Made by a program: the position numbers and the translations under genes. 37,785 nucleotides of DNA, from positions 1 through 37,785 of the forward strand of contig DKJA01000117.1 of NCBI GenBank assembly GCA_002454505.1. The letters are read 5' to 3'. Positions 25,442 to 34,116 of the stretch are shown here, piece after piece (position 1 is the first letter of the stretch; every line of letters begins with the position of its first letter). The notes beneath the pieces were generated by a model. It saw only the letters and a program-made list of their open reading frames with translations, made no database searches and had not been told where the DNA came from. The stretch comes from Oxalobacteraceae bacterium UBA6704 (GTDB lineage Bacteria; Pseudomonadota; Gammaproteobacteria; Burkholderiales; Burkholderiaceae_D).

Positions 25442-27760
25442 TTACCGGCCCAGCCGCTCCAGCTTGGCGACCGACAGGTCCAGCACCTTCATCCCCGCGC
25501 TGCCGAAGTTGATCTGGGCGCGCATATTCGTGCCGCTGCCTTCCAGGTTGACGATCACGCCTTCGCCGAACTTGCCGTGGGCGACGGATTCGCCGATGCG
25601 CCAGCCGGCGCCGTTGGACGACTTCTGCGTGATGCGCTGGGCGATCGCGTTGTCCGAGCCGCCGCCGACCTGGCCACTGAGCTTCGCGTCTTCCCAGCTG
25701 GCCTTCTTGTTGGCGAACCAGTGCGACTGCACGCGCGGCGACAGCCACTTCAGCGATTCCTCCGGCAGCTCGTCGAAGAAGCGGGACTTCATGTTGTAGC
25801 GCGTCTGGCCGTGCAGCATGCGCGTCTGGCAGAAGCACATGTACAGCCGCTTGCGGGCGCGCGTGATGGCCACGTACATCAGCCGCCGTTCTTCCTCGAC
25901 GCCGCCTTCCTCCTTGGCGCTGCTCTCGTGCGGGAACAGGCCTTCTTCCAGGCCCGTGATGAACACGTTGTCGAACTCCAGGCCTTTCGCCGAGTGCACC
26001 GTCATCAGTTGCAGCGCTTCCTGGCCGGCCTGCGCCTGGTTGTCGCCCGCTTCCAGCGATGCATGCGACAGGAAGGCCGACAGCGGCGACATCACGGTGG
26101 CCAGCGGCGCATCCGCATCGAGGATCTCGATGCCGTCCGCATTGACGATCGCCTCGCCTGCCTGCGCTTCCGCCGGCGGCCCCACGTGCGCCGGTGCGCC
26201 GTGGCCATAGCCTTCTTCGGACACGAACTGCGTGGCCGCGCTGACCATCTGTTCCAGATTCTCCACGCGATCGGCGCCTTCCTTCTCGGCCGCGTAATGG
26301 GCCAGCAAGCCGCTGCCTTCCAGCGTGATGCGCACCAGTTCCGGCAGTGCCATCTGCTGCGTCTCGAAGCGCACGCCTTCGACCAGCTTGACGAACGCCG
26401 CCAGCGACGAGCCGGCCTTGCCGACCATGTAAGGCACCGCCGCATACAGCGAGATGCCGTACGATTCGGCCGCGCCCTGCAACTGCTCCAGCGTGCGCGC
26501 ACCGATGCCGCGGGTAGGGAAATTCACCACGCGCAGGAAGGCGGAATCGTTGTGCGGATTGTCCATCAGCTGCAGGTAGGCGATCGCGTGCTTGACCTCG
26601 GCGCGCTGGAAGTAGCGCAGGCCGCCATACACGTGGTAAGGCAGCGCGGCCGAGAACAGCGCGTGCTCGATCACCCGCGACTGCGCGTTCGACCGGTACA
26701 GCACGGCGATCTCGCTGCGCGATGCGCCTTCCGCGATCAGGCTCTTGGCTTCCTCGACGATCCACTGCGCTTCCTGCAGGTCCGACGAGGCTTCGTACAC
26801 GCGCACCTGCTCGCCGTGGCCCGCGTCCGTGCGCAGGTTCTTGCCCAGGCGGCGGCTGTTGTTCGCGATCAGCATATTGGCCGAATCGAGGATGTGGCCG
26901 TGCGAGCGGTAGTTCTGCTCCAGCTTGATCAGGTTCTTCACGCTGAATTCGGCCTCGAACGCCGACATATTGCCCACGTTCGCGCCGCGGAAGGCGTAGA
27001 TGCTCTGGTCGTCGTCGCCCACCGCGAACAGCGCGCCGCCGTGGCCCGTGCCGTGGCCCGCCAGCAGCTTCAGCCAGGCGTATTGCAGGTTGTTCGTATC
27101 CTGGAACTCGTCGACGAGGATGTGGCGGAAGCGCTGCTGGTAATGCTCGCGCAGCGGCTGGTTGCGTTCCAGCAGCTCGTAGGTGCGCAGCAGCAGCTCG
27201 GCGAAATCGACGACGCCTTCGCGCTGGCACTGATCGTCGTACATCTGGTACAGCTCGACCATCTTGCGTTCGACCGCATCGTACGCCTCGATCTTCGATG
27301 CGCGCAGGCCCTGGTCCTTGTGGTTGTTGATGAAGTACATCACCGTCTTCGGCGGAAACTTCTCGTCGTCCACATTGTTTGCCTTCAGCAGGCGCTTGAT
27401 CATCGACAGCTGGTCCTGCGTGTCGAGGATCTGGAACGACTGGGGCAGGGCGGCATCGCGGTAGTGCGTGCGCAGCAGGCGGTTACAGAGGCCGTGGAAG
27501 GTGCCGATCCACATGCCGCGTGTATTGATCGGCAACATGGCCGACAGGCGGGTCAGCATTTCTTTCGCCGCCTTGTTGGTGAAGGTGACGGCCAGTACGC
27601 CGGCCGGGGACACCTGGCCCGTCTGGATCAGCCACGCGATGCGCGTGGTCAGCACGCGCGTCTTGCCCGAACCGGCGCCCGCCAGGATCAGGGCGTTCTG
27701 CGGCGGCAGCGTGACGGCGGCGAGTTGTTCGGGATTGAGATTGTGGAGGAGATTCTGCAT
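25442..27760 (-). CDS. uvrD: ATP-dependent DNA helicase, UvrD/PcrA type
   Basis: Superfamily 1A 3'-5' DNA helicase of 772 aa, used in nucleotide excision and mismatch repair. It has Walker A LAGAGSGKTR (about 26-35), motif Ia VLAVTFTNKAAKEM, motif II LVDEFQDTN, motif III VGDDDQSIYAFRGA, motif IV ENYRS-type QNYRSHGHIL, motif V LMTVHSAKGLEFDNVFI and motif VI YVAITRARKRLY. A C-terminal Tudor-like tail is present (GEGVIVNLEGSG onward). The ATG at 27760 follows GAGGGG immediately; a longer frame upstream overlaps the membrane protein gene and is rejected. A perfect TATAAT lies just upstream. It could be named uvrD, pcrA or rep; UvrD is preferred for proteobacteria. It is downstream of thrB and the BPSS1780-type gene. 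Confidence 0.93.
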   Translation of the reverse strand: MQNLLHNLNPEQLAAVTLPPQNALILAGAGSGKTRVLTTRIAWLIQTGQVSPAGVLAVTFTNKAAKEMLTRLSAMLPINTRGMWIGTFHGLCNRLLRTHYRDAALPQSFQILDTQDQLSMIKRLLKANNVDDEKFPPKTVMYFINNHKDQGLRASKIEAYDAVERKMVELYQMYDDQCQREGVVDFAELLLRTYELLERNQPLREHYQQRFRHILVDEFQDTNNLQYAWLKLLAGHGTGHGGALFAVGDDDQSIYAFRGANVGNMSAFEAEFSVKNLIKLEQNYRSHGHILDSANMLIANNSRRLGKNLRTDAGHGEQVRVYEASSDLQEAQWIVEEAKSLIAEGASRSEIAVLYRSNAQSRVIEHALFSAALPYHVYGGLRYFQRAEVKHAIAYLQLMDNPHNDSAFLRVVNFPTRGIGARTLEQLQGAAESYGISLYAAVPYMVGKAGSSLAAFVKLVEGVRFETQQMALPELVRITLEGSGLLAHYAAEKEGADRVENLEQMVSAATQFVSEEGYGHGAPAHVGPPAEAQAGEAIVNADGIEILDADAPLATVMSPLSAFLSHASLEAGDNQAQAGQEALQLMTVHSAKGLEFDNVFITGLEEGLFPHESSAKEEGGVEEERRLMYVAITRARKRLYMCFCQTRMLHGQTRYNMKSRFFDELPEESLKWLSPRVQSHWFANKKASWEDAKLSGQVGGGSDNAIAQRITQKSSNGAGWRIGESVAHGKFGEGVIVNLEGSGTNMRAQINFGSAGMKVLDLSVAKLERLGR

Positions 27761-27766
27761 CCCCTC

Positions 27767-27772
27767 ATTATA
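27767..27772 (-). promoter_or_regulatory. TATAAT box directly before the helicase start
   Basis: A perfect TATAAT on the minus strand ends 6 bp before the ATG at 27760. If used, it would yield a leaderless transcript. No -35 hexamer is present at the usual distance, so this is weak. Confidence 0.25.
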
Positions 27773-27807
27773 CCGGGCGAAGGCTCGCGCCGCCGCCCGG
27801 TCAGCCG

Positions 27808-28596
27808 TTATTCGGCGGGCGGGACGGCCGGCTTTTCCGGCTCGTTTTCGTTGTCCGGCAGCCCGAAGATGTCGCGGTAGCTGGCGTAGAACGAGCACTG
27901 CAGCACCACGGTCAGGATCAGCGACAGCGGCACCATCAGGAACACGCCGAACGATGTGCGGCCGAACAGCATCGCCACGATCTGGGCCGGCACGATCAGG
28001 ATCGCAAACCAGCACAGGATGAACACGAGGAACGATTTCAGCGAGCGGATGACGGCAAAGAAGCTGTAGAAGATCGCCTTGCCGACAGCCATCTTCTGCC
28101 AGTAGACGAGGGCCGGCGCGAACAGCAGCGCCATGCCGAACGGCACGTAGAACAGCAGCGCGGACAGCAGCGACGTGCCGAAGTTCGAGTTGCGCACTTC
28201 CTCGGCATCGCGGGCCAGTTCGCCGGTGACGACCTTCACGTAGGTGCCGTCGTTGACGCCCAGGAAGATGGCGATCGCCAGCCCCATGACGACGAGGTTG
28301 ACGAAGCCGAGCGCCAGCAGCGGCTTCAGGACCGGCTGCCGGAAGCCCGACAGCAGCAGCGACGGCATGGCCCGCCGGCCCAGCTCGATATGGGCGCCGG
28401 CGCGCATGAACGCCACCGACAGCATCGGCATCAGCAGCGCCGGCAGCAGCGGGCCGATCAGCGGGATCAGGCTGAACACCAGCAGCGCGCACATATAGCC
28501 CATCAGCATCGTCGACAGCTCGCCGGGCTGTTTGCGCAGCATGCCGAAGCCCTGCTTGATCCAGGCCCAGCCGGCACTTGCATTACGTTGGCTCAT
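27808..28596 (-). CDS. BPSS1780-type multi-pass membrane protein
   Basis: Inner-membrane protein of 262 aa with six or so hydrophobic segments (for example LLVFSLIPLIGPLLPALLMP, VNLVVMGLAIAIFLGV and FLVFILCWFAILIVPAQIVA). It begins MSQRNASAGWAWIKQGF, the start typical of the betaproteobacterial BPSS1780 family, which has no known function to my knowledge. It ends in a short acidic, proline-rich tail. The start overlaps the thrB stop codon (ATGA), and the helicase gene begins 47 bp downstream, so the three are probably one transcript. A longer upstream frame lies inside thrB and is rejected. Confidence 0.88.
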   Translation of the reverse strand: MSQRNASAGWAWIKQGFGMLRKQPGELSTMLMGYMCALLVFSLIPLIGPLLPALLMPMLSVAFMRAGAHIELGRRAMPSLLLSGFRQPVLKPLLALGFVNLVVMGLAIAIFLGVNDGTYVKVVTGELARDAEEVRNSNFGTSLLSALLFYVPFGMALLFAPALVYWQKMAVGKAIFYSFFAVIRSLKSFLVFILCWFAILIVPAQIVAMLFGRTSFGVFLMVPLSLILTVVLQCSFYASYRDIFGLPDNENEPEKPAVPPAE

Positions 28597-29552
28597 GCGG
28601 GCAGCTCCGGCGCCGCGACGGCGATACGTTCGCGCAGGATGCGCTCGAAATGGGCGGGATCGTGCGGCGTGAGGATTTCCGCCTCGCGCGGCTTGTGCAG
28701 GTCGTACAGCCGCGACAGCCAGAAGCGCAGCGCGCCGGCCCGCAACGCCGGTTGCCAGGCGCGGTGCTCGTCCGCGGTGAACGGGCGCACGGCGTGGTAG
28801 GCATCGATCAGTGCACGCACGCGGGCAACGTCGAGCACGCCCGTGTCGAGGTCGATGCACCAATCGTTGACGGTGACGGCCACGTCGAACAGCCACGTGT
28901 CGCAGCCGGCGAAATAAAAGTCGAAGAAGCCGGTCAGGCGGTCGCCGTCGAACATCACGTTATTGCGGAACAGGTCGGCATGGACGGGACCGTGCTGCAG
29001 CCGCTTGTACAGGTCGCAGCCGTGGAAAGCTTCCTGGAAGTGCATTTCGGCGCGCAGCAACGTGGCTTCCGCCTCGGACAGGCGGGGCAGCACGGCCGGC
29101 GCCGCATGGTGCCACCACGCGATGCCGCGCAGATTGGGTTGATGCAAGGGGAAGTCCTTGCCGGCAAGATGCATCCGGGCCAGCATCGCACCGACGGCGG
29201 CGCAATGCACCGGTTGCGGAGCCATCTGCGAACTGCCTTCCAGCTTCGACACGATGGCGGCCGGCTTGCCGTGCAGCGGCACGCACAGCTCGCCCGCATC
29301 GTTCGGTACGGGCGCCGGCACCAGCACGCCGTGGCCGGCCAGGTGCCGCATCAGCTGCAGGTAGAACGGCAGTTGCTCGAACGACAGGTTCTCGAAGATC
29401 GTCAGCACGTACTCGCCGCGCTCCGTGGTCAGGAAGAAATTGCTGTTTTCGATGCCGGAGGCGATGCCTTTCAGCGCCACGGCGCGGCCGAGGGGGAATT
29501 GCGCGATCCAGGGCTGGATGTCGTCCAGGCTGACCGAGGTAAAGACTGCCAT
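28593..29552 (-). CDS. thrB: Homoserine kinase, APH-like type
   Basis: Phosphorylates homoserine in threonine synthesis. The 319-aa protein belongs to the aminoglycoside-phosphotransferase-like homoserine kinase type, not the GHMP type of E. coli. The catalytic loop is GPVHADLFRNNVMF (about residues 188-201), with FDFYFAGCDTWLFD as the DFG-like metal-binding segment. The N-terminal lobe starts MAVFTSVSLDDIQPWI and contains ASGIENSNFFLTT. No Shine-Dalgarno sequence is visible before the ATG at 29552. An intrinsic terminator lies between it and the upstream DUF2782 gene, so it needs its own promoter or read-through. Its stop codon overlaps the next gene. Confidence 0.95.
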   Translation of the reverse strand: MAVFTSVSLDDIQPWIAQFPLGRAVALKGIASGIENSNFFLTTERGEYVLTIFENLSFEQLPFYLQLMRHLAGHGVLVPAPVPNDAGELCVPLHGKPAAIVSKLEGSSQMAPQPVHCAAVGAMLARMHLAGKDFPLHQPNLRGIAWWHHAAPAVLPRLSEAEATLLRAEMHFQEAFHGCDLYKRLQHGPVHADLFRNNVMFDGDRLTGFFDFYFAGCDTWLFDVAVTVNDWCIDLDTGVLDVARVRALIDAYHAVRPFTADEHRAWQPALRAGALRFWLSRLYDLHKPREAEILTPHDPAHFERILRERIAVAAPELPA

Positions 29553-29569
29553 GAGTAGTGGGGAGAGTG

Positions 29570-29597
29570 TTCAGAAAATAGCCCGGCGTGCCGGGCT
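29570..29597 (-). terminator. Intrinsic terminator between DUF2782 gene and thrB
   Basis: On the minus strand, AGCCCGG-CACG-CCGGGCT is followed by ATTTTCT. The stem-loop lies 15 bp after the DUF2782 stop codon and 18 bp before the thrB start. It should end most DUF2782 transcripts or set thrB level by partial read-through. Confidence 0.7.
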
Positions 29598-29611
29598 GTG
29601 GTCGGTCCGCG

Positions 29612-30037
29612 TCAGCGGGCTGGCGGCGGGGGCGCCGCATCCTCGGCATTCTCGGCGGCTGCGGCGGCATCGGCGCTGCGCTGCTTCTGTTTCTTGTTGA
29701 GGTCGAATTCCATCACCGTCCACTGCGCGCCGCGGACCTGCGGGCCGCCGGCATCGCCGCGCAGCTGCGTGCTGTTCTGGTTGGCCGGCTTGACGGTGTA
29801 CGTGCTGCCGCCCGAATGAACGGTTTCTTCCTTGATCTGGCCGCCTTCGCGCTTGACGGCGGTGGTGCCGTTCTCGCGGGTCGTGCGCGGCGTGACGGTG
29901 ATCGGGGTGTCGCCGTCCTGCACCGTTTCCAGCTTCGGCGGCGCATCGGACGGCACGCTGGACTGCGCGGCGGCGGTACCCGCGGCCAGGGCCAGCGAAG
30001 AAGCAAGCAGGAGGGCGGTGACGTTCGGAGCGCGCAT
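29612..30037 (-). CDS. Exported DUF2782 domain protein
   Basis: Small exported protein of 141 aa. A signal peptide (MRAPNVTALLLASSLALAAG, cleavage near AAAQ at about residue 24) is followed by a conserved region, PPKLETVQDGDTPITVTP, then IKEETVHSGGSTYTVKPANQ. The C-terminal tail is low-complexity (alanine- and proline-rich). DUF2782 genes are commonly found next to thrB and polA in betaproteobacteria; no activity is established to my knowledge. The ATG at 30037 is chosen because it opens the signal peptide; AAAGGCTC-like bases precede it. It is divergent from polA. Confidence 0.85.
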   Translation of the reverse strand: MRAPNVTALLLASSLALAAGTAAAQSSVPSDAPPKLETVQDGDTPITVTPRTTRENGTTAVKREGGQIKEETVHSGGSTYTVKPANQNSTQLRGDAGGPQVRGAQWTVMEFDLNKKQKQRSADAAAAAENAEDAAPPPPAR

Positions 30038-30149
30038 GGTAAGAGCCTTTTTTTGACGGTTGGACCATTGTAACAAACAGACACGGGTTTCCGCTTGCCA
30101 TGCGGGCGGATTTGCCACCGCGGCCCACGAATCGTCCCCCGTCAAACTC

Positions 30150-30158
30150 TGCGATAAT
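30150..30158 (+). promoter_or_regulatory. Candidate extended -10 promoter of polA
   Basis: TGC-GATAAT at 30150-30158 has the TGn extension and a 5 of 6 -10 match. No good -35 box is seen. The start point near 30165 would give a leader of about 58 nt. Confidence 0.4.
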
Positions 30159-30222
30159 GACTGATTCGTATCATCACTCCGTATCATTCCTAATTCGCCG
30201 GGCGTTCGTCCGGCCGCGACTC

Positions 30223-32970
30223 ATGCAAAAGACTCTGCTGCTGGTGGACGGTTCCAGCTATCTCTACCGTGCTTTCCACGCGCTGCCCGACCTGCGCAGC
30301 CCGGACGGCCATCCGACCGGCGCCATGCACGGCATGGTCAACATGCTGCGCCGCCTGCGCGCCGATTACCCGGCCGCCTACATCGCCTGCGTGTTCGATG
30401 CGAAAGGTAAAACCTTCCGCGACGACCTGTACCCGGAATACAAGGCCACGCGGCCGTCGATGCCATCCGACCTGTCGCTGCAGATCGAGCCGATCCACGA
30501 AGCCGTCAAGGCGATGGGCTGGCCGATCCTGATGGTGGACGGCGTCGAGGCCGACGACGTGATCGGCACGCTGTCCGTCGCCGCCGAAAAGAACGGCATG
30601 GACGTCATCGTGTCCACCGGCGACAAGGACCTGGCGCAGCTGGTGACGCCGCATGTCACGCTGATCAATACGATGAGCAACGAGAAGCTCGACGAGGCGG
30701 GCGTGCTGGCCAAGTTCGGCGTGCCGCCGAACCGCATCATCGATTACCTGACGCTGATCGGCGATACCGTCGACAACGTGCCCGGCGTGGCCAAGTGCGG
30801 CCCGAAAACGGCCGTCAAATGGCTGACGCAATACGACAGCCTCGATGGCGTGATCGCCAATGCCGACAAGATCACCGGCGCTGTCGGCGCCAACCTGCGC
30901 GAGGCGCTGCCGTGGCTGCCAAAGGGGCGCGAGCTGATCACCGTGAAGACGGATTGCGACCTGGCGCAGCACATGATGTCGATTACCGAATCGCTGGTGG
31001 CGCGCGAAGAAGATGCCGCTTCGCTGCTGACCTTCTTCACCAAATATGGTTTCAAGACGCTGCTGCGCGAGCTGAAAGGCGTGACGCCGTCGCCGTCCGT
31101 GCCGGGCCAGACCGGGCCGTCCGCACCGGAAGGCGCGACGGGCGACATGTTTGCCGCACCGGTCAACGTCAAGTACGACCTGGTGATGACGGAAGCGCAG
31201 CTCGATGAGTGGATCGAAAAGATAGTCAAGGCGGAGCTGGTGTCGGTCGATACCGAGACCACGTCGCTGGAGCCGATGACGGCGGAGCTGGTCGGCATCT
31301 CGCTGGCCACCGAGCCGGGCATCGCCTGCTACATCCCGGTGGCGCACCGTTATGCCGGCGCGCCCGATCAGCTGTCGCGTGAGCTGGTGCTGGAGAAGCT
31401 GAAAGGCTGGCTGGAAGATCCGAGCAAGCCGAAGCTGGGCCAGAACCTCAAGTACGACGCGCACATCTTCGCCAACCACGGCGTGACGCTGCGCGGCGTG
31501 GTGCACGACACGCTGCTGCAGTCGTACGTGTTCGAATCGCACCGCACGCACGACATGGACAGCCTGGCGATGCGCCACCTGAACCACAAGACCATCGCGT
31601 TCGAGGAAGTGTGCGGCAAGGGCGCCAGCCAGATCTGCTTCGACCAGGTGGAAGTGCAGCGCGCCACCGACTACGCGGCGGAAGATGCCGACATCACGCT
31701 GCGCCTGCACCTGGCCATGCACGGCCACGTGACGGGCGACGAAGGCCTGACGAAGATTTACCAGAGCATCGAACTGCCGACCGCCGTCGTGCTGCAGAAG
31801 ATCGAACGCAACGGCGTGCTGATCGACGCGAACCTGCTGGCCACGCAGTCCAATGAACTGGGTGCGCGCATCGTCGAACTGGAACAGAAGGCCTACGAGC
31901 TGGCGGAAGGCCCGTTCAACCTGGGTTCGCCGAAGCAGATCGGCGAGATCTTCTTCAACAAGCTGAAGCTGCCGGTGGTGAAGAAGACGCCGTCCGGCGC
32001 GCCGTCCACCGACGAGGAAGTGCTGCAGAAGCTGGCCGAGGATTATCCGCTGCCGAAGATCCTGCTGGAATACCGCGGCATGGCCAAGCTGAAATCGACG
32101 TACACGGACAAGCTGCCGAAGATGATCAACCAGGCCACGGGCCGCGTGCACACGAACTACGCGCAGGCCGTGGCGGTGACGGGCCGTCTCGCATCGAGCG
32201 ATCCGAACCTGCAGAACATCCCGATCCGCACGGCGGAAGGGCGCCGCATCCGCGAAGCGTTCATCGCGCCGGAAGGCAGCCATATCGTGTCGGCCGACTA
32301 TTCGCAGATCGAGCTGCGCATCATGGCGCACATCTCCGGCGACGCGGCGATGCTGCGCGCGTTTGCCGACGGCGTGGACATTCACCGCGCCACCGCCGCC
32401 GAGATCTTCGGCGTGGCGCCGGCCGACGTGGACAACGAACAGCGCCGCTACGCCAAGGTGATCAACTTCGGCCTGATCTACGGCATGAGCGCCTTCGGCC
32501 TCGCCGCCAACCTGGGCATCGACCGCACCGCGGCGCAGAACTACATCGACCGTTACTTCCAGCGCTTTTCCGGCGTCAAGCAGTATATGGACGAGACGCG
32601 CCTGGAAGCTAAGGCGAACGGTTACGTGAAGACCGTGTTCGGCCGGCGCCTGTGGCTCCCCGAGATCAATTCGCCGAACGGTCCGCGCCGGCAGGGCGCC
32701 GAACGGGCCGCCATCAACGCGCCGATGCAGGGCACGGCGGCCGATCTGATCAAGCTGGCGATGATCGCCGTGCAGGACTGGCTGGAGAAGGAACAGCTGA
32801 AATCCCGCATGATCATGCAGGTGCACGATGAACTGGTGCTCGAAGTGCCGGACGACGAGCTGGCGCTGGTGCGCGAGACGCTGCCGCAGCTGATGGCCGG
32901 CGTGGCGCAGTTGAAGGTGCCGCTGGTCGCCGAGGTGGGCGTCGGGAAGAATTGGGAGGAAGCGCACTGA
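30223..32970 (+). CDS. polA: DNA polymerase I
   Basis: Removes RNA primers and fills gaps in replication and repair. The 915-aa product has the 5'-3' exonuclease domain (about 1-290, starting MQKTLLLVDGSSYLYRAFHA, with VEADDVIGTL and VSTGDKDLAQLV). The 3'-5' proofreading domain follows (about 340-530, with VSVDTETTSLEPM and GQNLKYDAHIF, so the acidic residues are kept). The polymerase domain has motif A VSADYSQIELRIMAH, motif B RRQGAERAAINAPMQGTAAD and motif C MQVHDELVLEVP. The ATG at 30223 matches the family start. The last 13 coding bases form one arm of a 40-bp perfect palindrome across the stop codon. Confidence 0.98.
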   Translation: MQKTLLLVDGSSYLYRAFHALPDLRSPDGHPTGAMHGMVNMLRRLRADYPAAYIACVFDAKGKTFRDDLYPEYKATRPSMPSDLSLQIEPIHEAVKAMGWPILMVDGVEADDVIGTLSVAAEKNGMDVIVSTGDKDLAQLVTPHVTLINTMSNEKLDEAGVLAKFGVPPNRIIDYLTLIGDTVDNVPGVAKCGPKTAVKWLTQYDSLDGVIANADKITGAVGANLREALPWLPKGRELITVKTDCDLAQHMMSITESLVAREEDAASLLTFFTKYGFKTLLRELKGVTPSPSVPGQTGPSAPEGATGDMFAAPVNVKYDLVMTEAQLDEWIEKIVKAELVSVDTETTSLEPMTAELVGISLATEPGIACYIPVAHRYAGAPDQLSRELVLEKLKGWLEDPSKPKLGQNLKYDAHIFANHGVTLRGVVHDTLLQSYVFESHRTHDMDSLAMRHLNHKTIAFEEVCGKGASQICFDQVEVQRATDYAAEDADITLRLHLAMHGHVTGDEGLTKIYQSIELPTAVVLQKIERNGVLIDANLLATQSNELGARIVELEQKAYELAEGPFNLGSPKQIGEIFFNKLKLPVVKKTPSGAPSTDEEVLQKLAEDYPLPKILLEYRGMAKLKSTYTDKLPKMINQATGRVHTNYAQAVAVTGRLASSDPNLQNIPIRTAEGRRIREAFIAPEGSHIVSADYSQIELRIMAHISGDAAMLRAFADGVDIHRATAAEIFGVAPADVDNEQRRYAKVINFGLIYGMSAFGLAANLGIDRTAAQNYIDRYFQRFSGVKQYMDETRLEAKANGYVKTVFGRRLWLPEINSPNGPRRQGAERAAINAPMQGTAADLIKLAMIAVQDWLEKEQLKSRMIMQVHDELVLEVPDDELALVRETLPQLMAGVAQLKVPLVAEVGVGKNWEEAH

Positions 32971-32997
32971 CAACGCATGCGTTGTCAGTGCGCTTCC
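32958..32997 (+). terminator. 40-bp perfect palindrome across the polA stop codon
   Basis: GGAAGCGCACTGACAACGCA (32958-32977) is followed without spacer by its exact reverse complement (32978-32997). The polA stop TGA (32968-32970) lies inside the left arm. A T-rich stretch, TGTTGTTTTT, starts about 8 bp later. As RNA it would form an 18-bp hairpin, so it probably ends or protects the polA transcript, but the missing direct U-tract makes it non-canonical. Confidence 0.6.
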
Positions 32998-33046
32998 GCG
33001 CACTCTGTTGTTTTTGACGTTAGCAAGCCAGCCGAAAAACAGAACA

Positions 33047-33080
33047 GGGGACAGTCCCCGAAAAGCCGGGGACAGTCCCC
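33047..33080. repeat. Paired GGGGACAGTCCCC palindromes upstream of the hydrolase gene
   Basis: Two identical 13-bp palindromes GGGGAC-A-GTCCCC at 33047-33059 and 33068-33080, 21 bp apart. They share GGGGACAG with the larger elements. The same pair occurs in reverse orientation (central T) at 34003-34041. Confidence 0.8.
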
Positions 33081-33107
33081 ATCCGTCGTCCAACTCAAGG
33101 AGCTCGC

Positions 33108-33983
33108 ATGAAAGACCTGCACAACGACGCCGCCAGCCTGATCGGCGAAGCGGAAGGCATCACCCGCCGCGACCTGCTGAAAGCCGCGCTGGGCACCGGC
33201 TTTGCCGCCGCCGTGCTGCCGGTGAACGCGCAGAACGTCATCAAGACGGACAGCGACGGCCTGACGGCCGGCATGGTCACGGTGACCGTCGACGGCTACG
33301 CGGTGCCCGTGTACCGCGCGCAGCCGGCCGGCAAGACGGGCCTGCCCGTCATTCTGGTGATTTCGGAGATCTTCGGCGTGCACGAGCATATCGCCGACGT
33401 GGCGCGCCGCTTCGCCAAGCAGGGCTACCTGGCGCTGGCGCCGAACCTGTTCGCGCGGCAGGGCGATCCGCAAAAGGAACCGTCGATCGCCGAGCTGCAG
33501 AAGAACATCATCAGCAAGACGCCGGACATCCAGGTGATGCGGGATCTCGATGCCGTCGTCGCGTGGGCGAAGCAGAACGGCGGCTCGGCCGACAAGCTGG
33601 CCATCACCGGCTTCTGCTGGGGCGGCCGCATCACGTGGCTGTACGCGGCGCACAACCCGGCCGTCAAGGCGGGCGTGGCGTGGTACGGGAGGTTGGTAGG
33701 AGAAGCCACCGCCAATCAGGCCAGGCATCCAGTCGACGTGGCTGCGGCTCTGAAGACGCCGATCCTCGGCCTGTACGGCGCGAAGGACACCGGCATCCCG
33801 CTCGAATCCATCGAAAAGATGAAGGCGGAGCTGGCCAAGGGCTCGTCCGGCTCCACCTTCGTCGTCTTTGAAAATTCCGGCCACGCCTTCCATGCCGACT
33901 ACCGCCCGAGCTATGTCGAGGCGGATGCGAAGGAAGGCTGGAAGCGCGCGCTCGAATGGCTCAAGCAGCACGGCGTGGCGTGA
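33108..33983 (+). CDS. Exported dienelactone-hydrolase family protein
   Basis: Alpha/beta hydrolase of 291 aa with the dienelactone hydrolase triad: Cys170 in GFCWGGR, Asp227 in YGAKDTGIP and His259 in NSGHAFH. The N terminus carries a twin-arginine-type export signal (TRRDLLKAALGTGFAAAVLP, residues 19-38), so it probably acts in the periplasm; this is common in the proteobacterial subgroup of the family. The substrate is unknown, since no aromatic-degradation genes flank it apart from the partial Rieske oxygenase 3 kb away. The ATG at 33108 has AAGGAG 6-7 bp upstream. The gene is bracketed by inverted pairs of 13-bp palindromes. Confidence 0.9.
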   Translation: MKDLHNDAASLIGEAEGITRRDLLKAALGTGFAAAVLPVNAQNVIKTDSDGLTAGMVTVTVDGYAVPVYRAQPAGKTGLPVILVISEIFGVHEHIADVARRFAKQGYLALAPNLFARQGDPQKEPSIAELQKNIISKTPDIQVMRDLDAVVAWAKQNGGSADKLAITGFCWGGRITWLYAAHNPAVKAGVAWYGRLVGEATANQARHPVDVAAALKTPILGLYGAKDTGIPLESIEKMKAELAKGSSGSTFVVFENSGHAFHADYRPSYVEADAKEGWKRALEWLKQHGVA

Positions 33984-34002
33984 TTTTCAGCCACAGACGG
34001 CA

Positions 34003-34041
34003 GGGGACTGTCCCCGGTTCTCTCGTTTGGGGACTGTCCCC
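34003..34041. repeat. Paired GGGGACTGTCCCC palindromes downstream of the hydrolase gene
   Basis: Two identical 13-bp palindromes GGGGAC-T-GTCCCC at 34003-34015 and 34029-34041, 26 bp apart. They are the reverse complement of the pair at 33047-33080, so the 33108-33983 gene is flanked by inverted element pairs. Confidence 0.8.
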
Positions 34042-34116
34042 GGATTCAAGCCTGCAAACGTGATTCCAGCAAAACAGCGAGCCGGGCGGTAAAATGCCCG
34101 GTTTGCGCGCCGCAGC

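Noticed and set aside
27761..28492. Longer N terminus for the UvrD-type helicase
   Set aside because: The extra residues overlap the membrane protein gene in another frame and have no family similarity; the start at 27760 matches helicase N termini.
30190..33093. Open frame of nearly 1000 codons antisense to polA
   Set aside because: Mirror of polA codon bias; no domain, no plausible start, and it would cross the divergent polA promoter.
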